A model generated the notes under the pieces. The model saw only the letters and a program-made list of their open reading frames with translations. It was not told where the DNA came from and made no database searches. Positions 44,125-52,155 of a stretch of DNA of 64,000 nucleotides are shown here, in pieces; position 1 is the first letter of the stretch; each line of letters opens with the position of its first letter. Source of the stretch: Pseudomonas frederiksbergensis (lineage in GTDB: Bacteria; Pseudomonadota; Gammaproteobacteria; Pseudomonadales; Pseudomonadaceae); contig NZ_JAAUOE010000024.1 of the NCBI RefSeq assembly GCF_017114915.1, forward strand, positions 31,838 through 95,837, given 5' to 3'. Made by a program: the position numbers and the translations under genes.

Positions 44125-44622
44125 CTACTCGTCACGCGTCCAGTCGATGCTTACCCCGAATTCATCATCGCTGTACTGATAATCGGCGTGCCCTTTGAAG
44201 GCCGCTTTCAGTGCATGGCCCAGGCGGTTCGCGAGATGGATGCCAGTGGTGGTTACCACCAGCGCACCCTCGGAATCGGTCAGGCTGATGATGCGCTCCA
44301 GGGCATGCTCCGCTTTTTCGTTTTTCTCGGTGTTTTCGATCAGGTTGATGATCTCGCTGCGATGCGCGGGCAAGAAGCTGCCCGATAGCGTGAGCGTACC
44401 CGCCGCCTTGTTGTCATTGGTACGCTGACAGGCTGGGCAGGTCACTGTTTGCGCATCATGAACCACCGTATTTTCAGGAATTTTCCAGGTCCAGTTACCT
44501 GCCTGGTAGGCGGCCCCACACTGCGGGCAGACGGCAGAACCTTCGATTTTCGGCAAGCAATAAGGATCATGGGCCGGTGTTTTGAACAGCTGGTTTTTCT
44601 GACTCTGCCGAAACTTGTCCAT
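44125..44622 (-). CDS. Zinc-ribbon protein, BCAM0308-like
   Basis: A 165-residue soluble protein with start MDKFRQSQKNQLFKTPAHDP and ribosome site GAGGAGAG. Two Cys pairs (CPQCGAAYQAG and VTCPACQRTNDN) could bind one zinc. The rest (GALVVTTTGIHLANRLGHALK) looks like an alpha/beta domain. I associate the pattern with a small family named after BCAM0308, in the low-oxygen locus of Burkholderia; this is from memory. It lies in front of groEL, divergent, with two Anr-type boxes between them. Its stop is followed by an open frame of 52 codons. Confidence 0.65.
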   Translation of the reverse strand: MDKFRQSQKNQLFKTPAHDPYCLPKIEGSAVCPQCGAAYQAGNWTWKIPENTVVHDAQTVTCPACQRTNDNKAAGTLTLSGSFLPAHRSEIINLIENTEKNEKAEHALERIISLTDSEGALVVTTTGIHLANRLGHALKAAFKGHADYQYSDDEFGVSIDWTRDE

Positions 44623-44664
44623 GGTCTCTCCTCGCAAATGAGTTAGCTAAAAATCCCACGCGAA

Positions 44665-44715
44665 ACCGTGTTTTCAAATCGCCCCCCCTTCAGTCAGGCC
44701 CACTGAAAACACGGT
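44665..44715. repeat. 12-bp inverted repeat in the leader of the zinc-ribbon gene
   Basis: ACCGTGTTTTCA (44665-44676) and TGAAAACACGGT (44704-44715) are perfect complements separated by 27 bases. They begin 43 bases upstream of the zinc-ribbon gene ATG. Could be a stable mRNA leader hairpin or an operator. Confidence 0.65.
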
Positions 44716-44758
44716 GGATTTGAAGATTTCATTTGGGCCCGGTTTGCTGCGGTTCAGG

Positions 44759-44772
44759 TTGATATTTGTCAA
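44759..44772. promoter_or_regulatory. Near-consensus Anr/FNR-type box
   Basis: TTGATATTTGTCAA has the ATCAA half changed to GTCAA (one of ten fixed bases). It lies 137 bases upstream of the zinc-ribbon gene and 169 before groEL. Confidence 0.5.
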
Positions 44773-44865
44773 TTGGGGCCAACAACCGACGGTCGATCAT
44801 CCGAACGGTACGTACTGCGCCTGCCTGCCGGTATTCGAATGGGACGCGGCGATAGTGTGACTTTG

Positions 44866-44879
44866 TTGATAAAAATCAA
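44866..44879. promoter_or_regulatory. Perfect Anr/FNR box upstream of groEL
   Basis: TTGATAAAAATCAA matches the consensus at all ten fixed positions and ends 61 bases before the groEL ATG, a spacing that would place it close to a -41.5 site for a promoter with a short leader. The rest of the 318-base intergenic DNA holds only the inverted repeat and the weaker box. Confidence 0.87.
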
Positions 44880-44940
44880 CGCTGCACGTGCCATTTCATA
44901 GAAGCTGAAACGATGCAGAACTCTTCAGGAGAGAAACCTG

Positions 44941-46557
44941 ATGGCTCACACTAAAATCCTGTTTCGTGCTACCGCTCGCGAAAAAATCCTGAGTGGCGCC
45001 ACACAACTGGCGGACGCTGTCCGGGTGACCTTGGGACCGAAATCGAAATCGGTGTTGATTCAGAATAAATGGGGCAATCCGACGGTCTGCAATGACGGCG
45101 TGACGATTGCCAAACGGATCGACCTGCTGGATCCAGAGGAGAATCTGGGTGCGCAAATGCTGCGTCAGGCAGCGGAACGCACCGGTGAGGCCGTCGGGGA
45201 CGGCACCAGCACATCAACGGTTCTGGCCCATGCAATGCTGGCTGACGGCATCCGCAACGTCGTCGCTGGCGCCAGCGCGATCGACCTCAAGCGCGGCATG
45301 GACCTGGGGTTTTCTCTGGTCATGCAATCACTGCTGGCGCAATCGCGCCCGGTCAGCACGCCCAAGGAAAAGGCCCAGGTCGCCACGCTTTCGGCCCATA
45401 ACGACGCCGTCATCGGTCAGTTGGTGGCCGACGCTCTGGAAAAGGTCGGCATTGAAGGTGTGGTCAGTGTCGAAGAGTCCAAGACCACCGAAACCGTGGT
45501 CGAGGTCATGGAAGGGATGCGCCTGGACCGTGGTTATGTCTCGCCCTATTTCGTGACCGATACCGAGAAAATGCAGGCCGAACTCGACGATGCCTACCTG
45601 CTGCTCTGTGACCATAAGATCGGCATGCTCAAAGACCTGCTGCCATTGCTGGAATTGATTGCCAAAAATGGGCAACCACTGGTCCTGATCGCCGACGACA
45701 TAGAGGGTGAAGCGTTGACCACTTTGGTGGTCAACCAGATTCGGGGAGTATTGCGTGCGGTGGCGATCAAGGCGCCAGGCTTCGGTGATCGACGCAAGGA
45801 AATGCTTCAGGACATTGCCGTTCTGACCGGCGCAACCGTGATCTCCAGTGAGCTGGGCATCAACCTCGAGCAGGTGGAGTTGAGCCAATTGGGGCGGGCT
45901 CATCGAGTCGTGGTGCAAAAAGACAGCACCGCGCTGATTGGCGGCGCAGGTACACGCGAGGCTATCGAGGCGCGCCTGCAACAAATCCGCGTGCAAATGG
46001 ACAACACCACCAGCGATTATGACCGGGAAAAACTTCAGGAACGCCTGGCCAGGCTGTCTGGCGGCGTGGCGGTGATTCGCGTCGGCGCGCCTTCCGAAGC
46101 TGAAATGAAATCGCGCAAGGATGCACTCGACGATGCGATTTCCGCGACCCGGGCAGCGATCGCCGAAGGCATTGTTCCAGGCGGCGGCCTGGCGCTGCTC
46201 AAGGCGGTGCCGATGATCGCAGCCGAGGAAGCCAGCCATGAGGGCGATGTCAAAACCGGCCTGCAGATTCTGCGCCGGGCTTTGGAAGCACCGGCCCGGC
46301 TCATTGCTGAAAACTCGGCGGTGGATGCCGGCGTGGTCATTGCCCGCATGCTCGCCGAACCTGGCAACGTGGGCTTCGATGCGGCAGCCAATTGTTATGT
46401 GGACATGTACGAAGCCGGCATCATCGACCCGACCAAGGTGGTGCGCATTGCCCTGGAAAATGCGGTGTCGGTCGCCAGTGTCCTGCTGCTCACCGAGGCG
46501 ACCATGACGGATATTCCGGAAAAGGAATCGCCTGCCCAGCCACCGTTTCCTGAATGA
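44941..46557 (+). CDS. groEL: GroEL-type chaperonin, orphan paralogue
   Basis: A 538-residue class I chaperonin subunit. Motifs: TLGPKSKSVLIQNKWG, VCNDGVTIAKRIDLLDPEEN (ATP-site Asp), GDGTSTSTVLAHAML (normal GDGTTTATVLA), KAPGFGDRRKEMLQDIAVLT, AIAEGIVPGGGLALL. It differs from housekeeping GroEL: no GroES gene precedes it and the C-terminus ends in a short acidic-Pro tail (IPEKESPAQPPFPE) rather than the GGM repeat. It has a good ribosome site (AGGAGAG) and a perfect Anr box. Probably a low-oxygen chaperonin serving a special client set, using GroES from elsewhere. Confidence 0.93.
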   Translation: MAHTKILFRATAREKILSGATQLADAVRVTLGPKSKSVLIQNKWGNPTVCNDGVTIAKRIDLLDPEENLGAQMLRQAAERTGEAVGDGTSTSTVLAHAMLADGIRNVVAGASAIDLKRGMDLGFSLVMQSLLAQSRPVSTPKEKAQVATLSAHNDAVIGQLVADALEKVGIEGVVSVEESKTTETVVEVMEGMRLDRGYVSPYFVTDTEKMQAELDDAYLLLCDHKIGMLKDLLPLLELIAKNGQPLVLIADDIEGEALTTLVVNQIRGVLRAVAIKAPGFGDRRKEMLQDIAVLTGATVISSELGINLEQVELSQLGRAHRVVVQKDSTALIGGAGTREAIEARLQQIRVQMDNTTSDYDREKLQERLARLSGGVAVIRVGAPSEAEMKSRKDALDDAISATRAAIAEGIVPGGGLALLKAVPMIAAEEASHEGDVKTGLQILRRALEAPARLIAENSAVDAGVVIARMLAEPGNVGFDAAANCYVDMYEAGIIDPTKVVRIALENAVSVASVLLLTEATMTDIPEKESPAQPPFPE

Positions 46558-46688
46558 CCGACACGAGGCGAGGTGACCTGTGCACATCATCCGGCGCCCT
46601 GCGCGAGGGAGAAGCTGAAGCAGGCTATCTTTATTAAACGGGTTGGCCGTTGGCTTACCGATACGCGTTCCCACTCTGAGCCTAGGCC

Positions 46689-48515
46689 ATGAAAAAGAAC
46701 GACCAGTGGAACCTGTCTTACTTGGCGATCGCGTTTATCGTCATGGGCCTCATGCAGGTTTTCTTTGTCGAGCGCCAGGCTGTACAGCCCCTGCCCTACA
46801 GCCAATTCCTGCAATTATTGAACGAGCAAAAAGTCAGCGACTTGCAGATCGACAAGGACCGGATCAGCGGCAAATTGCAAGAGCCCATCGACGGACGCGA
46901 CCGGTTCTCTACCGTGCGGGTCGATCCGACGTTGGCGACCGAGCTGTCCCAATCGGGCGTCGGTTTTACCGGGGTCAACGAAAATACCTTTATGAGCAGC
47001 CTATTGGGCTGGCTGTTGCCGTTCATGCTGATCATGGTGTTCTGGCATTTCCTGTTTCGCGGGATAGCGGACAAACAAGGCCTTGGCGGGTTGATGAATG
47101 TCGGCAAGTCGCGGGCCAGGATCTTTGTCGAGCGCGACACCGGGGTGACCTTCGCCGATGTCGCGGGCATCGACGAAGCCAAGGCCGAACTGGTGGAAAT
47201 CGTCTCGTTCCTCAAGGACAAGGCCCGATACGCACGCCTGGGCGCGCACATTCCCAAAGGCACCTTGCTGGTCGGCCCGCCAGGCACCGGCAAGACCCTG
47301 GTGGCCAAAGCCATCGCCGGTGAAGCCGGCGTGCCGTTTTTCTCGATTTCGGGGTCCGAATTTGTCGAGATGTTCGTCGGGGTCGGTGCGGCCCGGGTCC
47401 GCGACCTGTTCGAACAGGCACGCCAGGCGTCGCCCTGCATCATCTTCATCGATGAACTCGACGCGCTGGGCAAGATGCGCGGCGTCGGCGTGTTAGGTGG
47501 CAATGACGAAAAAGAACAGACCCTCAATCAGTTACTGGCCGAACTGGACGGCTTCGACCCCCGTGAGGGCGTGGTGTTGCTGGCCGCGACCAACCGGCCG
47601 GAGGTTCTCGACCCGGCGCTGTTGCGGGCCGGGCGCTTCGACCGGCAGATTCTGATCGACCGCCCCGATCGCAGAGGCCGGGAAGCGATCCTCAAGGTTC
47701 ACCTCAAGAAAATCACCGTGGAACCCGGGCTCGATGGCGCACGTATCGCCGAAATCACCACCGGTTTCACTGGCGCCGACCTGGCCAACCTGGTGAACGA
47801 AGCGGCCATCGTCGCCACCCGCCGCGGCGCCGATGCCGTCAACCTGAATGACTTCACGGCCGCGGTAGAACGCCTGATCGCGGGGCTCGAACGCAAGAGC
47901 AACCTGCTCGATCCCGACGAGCGCCGGGTGGTGGCCTATCATGAGATGGGGCATGCCCTGGCCGCCAGCAGCCTGCCGGCCATGGACCCGGTGCATAAAG
48001 TGTCGATCGTGCCCCGGGCCATCGGCTCGCTGGGCTATACCTTGCAGCGACCGACCGAGGATCACTTCCTGATCAGTTGCCAGACGCTCAAGGACCGGAT
48101 TGTCGTGCTGATGGCCGGGCGCGCCGCCGAGGACCTTGTCTATGGCCAGATCTCCACCGGGGCCGCCGATGATCTGGGCCGCGCGACCGATATCGCCCGG
48201 CAATTGATCACCCGCTTCGGCATGAGCCCCGAACTCGGCCAGTCGGTGCTGGAGAAGCAAACCCCAACGTACCTGGGTGACCGCATGGCCACGATGGGCG
48301 AGAAGGATTATTCGGAACAAACCGCTCGGGAAATCGACCTGGGTATTCGTGCCCTGCTCGATGAAGCTTACCAACGGGCCAAGGCACTGCTCCAGAGTCG
48401 TCGGGCCGACCTGGATGAGGGCGCCCGCCTGTTGCTGGAAAAGGAAACCCTCACGCCCGAGGAGTTCGCGCCGCTGATGCCGTTCAAGCCTGCCCCGGCC
48501 TTACCGCCACCGTGA
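46689..48515 (+). CDS. ftsH: FtsH-type ATP-dependent membrane zinc metalloprotease, paralogue
   Basis: A 608-residue AAA+ protease. Two N-terminal TM segments (about 10-28 and 100-118) bracket a periplasmic domain; AAA module with Walker A LLVGPPGTGKTLVAKAIAGE, pore loop region SGSEFVEMFVGVGAARV, Walker B CIIFIDELDALG, SRH LLAATNRPEVLDPALLRAGR; protease domain with zinc motif VVAYHEMGHALAAS and third ligand Asp in GAADDLGRATDIA. It is not next to rrmJ/folP, so it is a second copy, linked with Hsp20 and GroEL in protein quality control. It follows groEL by 131 bases and may be cotranscribed. Confidence 0.93.
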   Translation: MKKNDQWNLSYLAIAFIVMGLMQVFFVERQAVQPLPYSQFLQLLNEQKVSDLQIDKDRISGKLQEPIDGRDRFSTVRVDPTLATELSQSGVGFTGVNENTFMSSLLGWLLPFMLIMVFWHFLFRGIADKQGLGGLMNVGKSRARIFVERDTGVTFADVAGIDEAKAELVEIVSFLKDKARYARLGAHIPKGTLLVGPPGTGKTLVAKAIAGEAGVPFFSISGSEFVEMFVGVGAARVRDLFEQARQASPCIIFIDELDALGKMRGVGVLGGNDEKEQTLNQLLAELDGFDPREGVVLLAATNRPEVLDPALLRAGRFDRQILIDRPDRRGREAILKVHLKKITVEPGLDGARIAEITTGFTGADLANLVNEAAIVATRRGADAVNLNDFTAAVERLIAGLERKSNLLDPDERRVVAYHEMGHALAASSLPAMDPVHKVSIVPRAIGSLGYTLQRPTEDHFLISCQTLKDRIVVLMAGRAAEDLVYGQISTGAADDLGRATDIARQLITRFGMSPELGQSVLEKQTPTYLGDRMATMGEKDYSEQTAREIDLGIRALLDEAYQRAKALLQSRRADLDEGARLLLEKETLTPEEFAPLMPFKPAPALPPP

Positions 48516-48585
48516 CGCACCGATCAATCGTGGGTCGGCGTAACCACGCGTGGACCACTCCCGCCCCTGTCGCTGAAGGCGCCTC

Positions 48586-49023
48586 ATGTTCGCAATTACG
48601 CTGATCAACACATTGGTGGTGGTCATCACGGTGGTGATCCATTACGAATGCCTGCTGCGCCTGAACGATTGGCTGCCCAGGCTCAAACTCTGGAGCCGCT
48701 TCAGGATCGTCGTCGGGGTGTTCGGCGCAATGCTGGCCCATGCGATAGAGGTCTGGTGTTTCGCGCTGGTCTATTACCTGCTGGTCCGCTCCGGTGAATG
48801 GGGCAGCCTGAGCGGCAATTTCGATGGCTCGTTCATGGACTGCGTGTACTTTTCCTTCACTACTTTTACCACCATCGGTTTTGGCGATATTTCACCCGTG
48901 GGTCAGCTCAAGTACCTGACCGGACTGCAGGCACTGACCGGCCTGGTACTGATCTCCTGGACGGCTTCGTTTCTGTTTCTGGAGATGCAGAAGTACTGGA
49001 AGAGCAGTCGATTGCACCCGTAA
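48586..49023 (+). CDS. Two-TM potassium channel-like protein
   Basis: A 145-residue membrane protein. Hydrophobic segments at about 3-20 and 43-68, a pore loop FTTFTTIGFGDISPVG carrying the K+ filter variant GFGD, and a last TM (LTGLQALTGLVLISWTASFL). The form is that of an ion channel with no regulatory RCK domain. It sits 70 bases after ftsH on the same strand in the stress block. Possibly helps membrane potential during oxygen loss. The start has no strong ribosome site. Confidence 0.83.
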   Translation: MFAITLINTLVVVITVVIHYECLLRLNDWLPRLKLWSRFRIVVGVFGAMLAHAIEVWCFALVYYLLVRSGEWGSLSGNFDGSFMDCVYFSFTTFTTIGFGDISPVGQLKYLTGLQALTGLVLISWTASFLFLEMQKYWKSSRLHP

Positions 49024-49031
49024 ACGCCCGA

Positions 49032-49045
49032 TTGAAACGGATCAA
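49032..49045. promoter_or_regulatory. Near-consensus Anr/FNR-type box before alcohol dehydrogenase
   Basis: TTGAAACGGATCAA differs from TTGATnnnnATCAA at one fixed base and lies 52 bases before the alcohol dehydrogenase ATG, the expected position for anaerobic activation. Confidence 0.6.
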
Positions 49046-49097
49046 AACGATGCTCTAACTGACTATAAGAAGGGCTTCATGCGTTTGAGGAGTCGTC

Positions 49098-50081
49098 ATG
49101 CGCGCCATGGTTCTGCATGCCCCCGGTCAGCCGCTGCAACGGGAGGAACGTCCTGTTCCGCGGCCCGGCGCACACCAACTGTTGATCAAAGTCCTGGCCT
49201 GTGGCGTGTGCCGCACCGACCTGCACCTGGTGGACGGTGAATTGCCGCAAGCGGTGCTGCCGCGGGTGCCGGGCCATGAAATCGTCGGTGAAGTGACGGC
49301 GGTGGGTGCCGACGTCGCGCCCGACTGGGTCGGCAAGCGCGTCGGCGTTCCCTGGCTCGGCTGGACGTGCGGTGAGTGCACATTCTGCTGCTCGGGCCGG
49401 GAAAACCTCTGCGATCGGGCGCAGTTCACCGGTTGTCATCTGGATGGCGGTTATGCCGACTACACCGTTGCCGACGCCCGCTTCTGTTTCCCCCTTCCGG
49501 ACTTGCTTTCGGCCAGCGAAGCCGCACCGCTGCTGTGTGCCGGGCTGATCGGCTTTCGCGCCTTGCAAATGGCAAAGGGCGCGCGTCATCTGGGTCTCTA
49601 TGGCTTCGGCGCGGCGGCGCATCTGGCGATTCAGGTAGCCCGGGGCCGGGGGCAGCAGGTGTATGCCTTCACCCGACCGGGCGACAATGAGGGCCAGGCC
49701 TATGCCCGGACTCTGGGGGCCGCATGGGCCGGCCCTTCGGACCAGCCACCGCCACACCCGCTGGACGCCAGCCTGATCTTCGCCCCCGTCGGGGCATTGG
49801 TGCCGCTGGCGCTGGAGGCCACCGTCAAGGGCGGCAGTGTGATTTGCGCCGGTATCCATATGAGCGACATCCCCGGTTTCCCTTATCGACTGCTGTGGGG
49901 CGAACGCAGCGTCCGTTCGGTGGCGAACCTGACCCGCGAAGACGGCACGGCGTTTTTTGAAGAGCAGCGCCATACGCCCGTGCACAGCGACGTCACCTGT
50001 TTCGCCCTGGACGATGCCAATCAGGCGCTGGCAAGCCTGAGGGCCGGTCAGGTCAAGGGGGCAATCGTGCTCATTCCCTGA
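49098..50081 (+). CDS. Zinc-dependent alcohol dehydrogenase
   Basis: A 327-residue MDR dehydrogenase. Catalytic zinc ligands: Cys in VLACGVCRTDLHLVDG and His in RVPGHEIVG; structural zinc cluster TCGECTFCCSGRENLC; Rossmann part LGLYGFGAAAHLAIQVARGR. This is the AdhP-like alcohol dehydrogenase found in low-oxygen clusters. It would reduce aldehyde to alcohol with NADH to recycle NAD+ when respiration stops, possibly using acetyl units from the Acs/E1-E2 module after reduction. GAGGAG precedes the ATG. Confidence 0.88.
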   Translation: MRAMVLHAPGQPLQREERPVPRPGAHQLLIKVLACGVCRTDLHLVDGELPQAVLPRVPGHEIVGEVTAVGADVAPDWVGKRVGVPWLGWTCGECTFCCSGRENLCDRAQFTGCHLDGGYADYTVADARFCFPLPDLLSASEAAPLLCAGLIGFRALQMAKGARHLGLYGFGAAAHLAIQVARGRGQQVYAFTRPGDNEGQAYARTLGAAWAGPSDQPPPHPLDASLIFAPVGALVPLALEATVKGGSVICAGIHMSDIPGFPYRLLWGERSVRSVANLTREDGTAFFEEQRHTPVHSDVTCFALDDANQALASLRAGQVKGAIVLIP

Positions 50082-50254
50082 TGAGCGCGGCGCCGGATGA
50101 CCGTTCGGTGCTTTTTCCGGCACTGTCCGCCAATAACGCTAGGCTTGGGAATGGTGTGGCGATTATTCGTCATTTTGCAGGGAGCGCAAAAATGGACTTC
50201 ATCAGCCGTTGGCAGCCTCTCTCAGGACGACCTGCATGAGGGAGGAATGCCGCA

Positions 50255-52066
50255 ATGCAACTTTCCAGTCATTACAAATGGCCGGCGTTGGCCGCCATTG
50301 CGCTTACCCTTTTCAGCGTACTGATATTTTTGCTGATCAAATCCTATTCCTACGACACATCGACCTACTTCGAGTCGCGCGACTTCGTGCGTCAACTCAA
50401 GCAATACGATGCCAACTGGAACGTGAAGATCCTGAGAGCAAAAGTCGGTATGAACAACAACTTACTGCTGGTGGCGCCCCCTGAAGCGGAAGAGCGCTGG
50501 GCGCAGCTCGACAGCCTCAACGCGGTCGGCCCCCTCTCGACCCTTTGGCAATCTCGACGCCTGGGTTATCTGGATGCAATAGAAAACAAAACCCGGTTGG
50601 TTGAGCAATTCAAACAGCACAACACGGCCTTGCGAACATCATTCGAGGCCCTGCCTGCGCTGGAAGATGCCATTCGGGTGTTGCTGGAAGACACCAACGA
50701 CAAACGCCCGTTGGTGGACGCTCGGGCGGCCTCAGTGGTGTTCGATCTTACCTTGGACACCCTTGAATACTCCCTCTATGTCACCACCGAAAGGGCTGAG
50801 GAAATCTCCGGGCATCTGGAATATCTGAATGAATACATCAATCAACTGCCGCCTGAACGGCGCCCGCCTTTCACTGCCTTGCTAGACGCTGTGAATGCCA
50901 TTGTGCGAGAGCAGCCCATCGTCAATGACCTGGTTGATCGCATCAGTGTCATTCCGGTCGCACAGCAACTGGACAGCATCAACGAGTTATTGAACGAGAC
51001 CCAACGGCGCACAGCCGCGACAGACCGCCAATATCACCTGTACCTGGGGATCTGCACCGGCATCATGGCGCTGCTGTTGTTGTACCTGGCCGTCCGCCTG
51101 ATTCGCAGTTATGCGCTGATCAACAAGATGAACAACCAACTGCAAACCGCCAATGAGCGACTGGAGCAACGCGTCGAGGAACGCACCCGCGAACTGCTGG
51201 AAGCCGAGCGCGAGCTGGTTGATGCCGCGCGGATGGCCGGCATGGCGGAGATCGCCACCAACGTGCTGCACAACGTCGGTAATGTGCTCAACAGCGTGAA
51301 CGTCTCCGCGGAATTGATCACCCGCAGGCTGTCGACCAGCAAAACCCTCGGCCTGGGTAAAGCGGTAAAAATGATGAACGAGCATGCCCAGGACCTGGGG
51401 CAGTTCATGACGCTCGATGAAAAAGGCAAACTGCTGCCCCTTTACTTCAATCAACTGGTCGACTCCATCGCGGTCGAGCAATCGAGCATCGTTGACGAAC
51501 TGGCGCAACTGACCAAAAGCATCGATCACATCAAGGACATCGTTGCCACCCAACAGGCGTATGCCGGCGCCGCCAGGCTGGTCGAGCCGTTGAACGTCGT
51601 CGATCTGTTCGAAGATGCATTACGCATGAATTCCGGCGCCTTGAGCCGGCACCATGTCACGGTCACCAAAGACTACCAGACCATACCGACCATCATCGGC
51701 GACAAGCACCGACTGCTGTTGATCCTGATCAACCTGATCAGCAATGCCAAATATGCGATGTCCAGGGTCAGCGATCATGAGCGCCGTATGACGCTGGGCA
51801 TCAAGATTGTCGATAACGCAACGCTGCGCTTGAGCGTAGAAGATCAGGGGGAAGGGATCGCTGCCGAGAACCTGACCCGCATCTTCAATCACGGTTTCAC
51901 CACGCGCAAGGAAGGTCACGGTTTTGGCCTGCACAGTTGCGCGCTCGCGGCGGTAGAGATGAACGGGCACCTTAGCGTTCATAGCGATGGGCCGGGCCGG
52001 GGCGCGATTTTTACCCTGGAGATCCCGCTGGAGATGGCGCATGCAGTGTCTTCCGCCGTCATGTAG
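50255..52066 (+). CDS. Membrane sensor histidine kinase (DAHL-type sensor)
   Basis: A 603-residue kinase. TM1 (12-29), a long helical extracytoplasmic domain (30-265) with features of the DAHL sensor family (LDAIENKTRLVEQFKQHN, TALRTSFEALPALEDAIR), TM2 (about 270-288), then a coiled coil (NERLEQRVEERTRELLEAER) and catalytic core with VLHNVGNVLNSVNVSAELIT holding the presumed phospho-His, N-box LILINLISNAKYAMS, VEDQGEGIAAENLTRIF and KEGHGFGLHSCALAA. No receiver or partner regulator gene adjoins it, so its output is unknown. It closes the low-oxygen block; the TAG stop lies in a REP element. Confidence 0.87.
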   Translation: MQLSSHYKWPALAAIALTLFSVLIFLLIKSYSYDTSTYFESRDFVRQLKQYDANWNVKILRAKVGMNNNLLLVAPPEAEERWAQLDSLNAVGPLSTLWQSRRLGYLDAIENKTRLVEQFKQHNTALRTSFEALPALEDAIRVLLEDTNDKRPLVDARAASVVFDLTLDTLEYSLYVTTERAEEISGHLEYLNEYINQLPPERRPPFTALLDAVNAIVREQPIVNDLVDRISVIPVAQQLDSINELLNETQRRTAATDRQYHLYLGICTGIMALLLLYLAVRLIRSYALINKMNNQLQTANERLEQRVEERTRELLEAERELVDAARMAGMAEIATNVLHNVGNVLNSVNVSAELITRRLSTSKTLGLGKAVKMMNEHAQDLGQFMTLDEKGKLLPLYFNQLVDSIAVEQSSIVDELAQLTKSIDHIKDIVATQQAYAGAARLVEPLNVVDLFEDALRMNSGALSRHHVTVTKDYQTIPTIIGDKHRLLLILINLISNAKYAMSRVSDHERRMTLGIKIVDNATLRLSVEDQGEGIAAENLTRIFNHGFTTRKEGHGFGLHSCALAAVEMNGHLSVHSDGPGRGAIFTLEIPLEMAHAVSSAVM

Positions 52067-52150
52067 GAGCGGGCTTGCCCGCGAAAGCGGTGTGTCAGGC
52101 AACATCAATGTTGACTATACCGCCGCCTTCGCGGGCAAGCCCGCTCCTAC
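52063..52150. repeat. REP pair (classic Pseudomonas REPIN)
   Basis: GTAGGAGCGGGCTTGCCCGC and GCGGGCAAGCCCGCTCCTAC, about 88 bases end to end, are inverse copies. The left arm supplies the histidine-kinase stop codon (TAG). Lies between that gene and the convergent aldo-keto reductase. Confidence 0.93.
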
Positions 52151-52155
52151 AAGGG

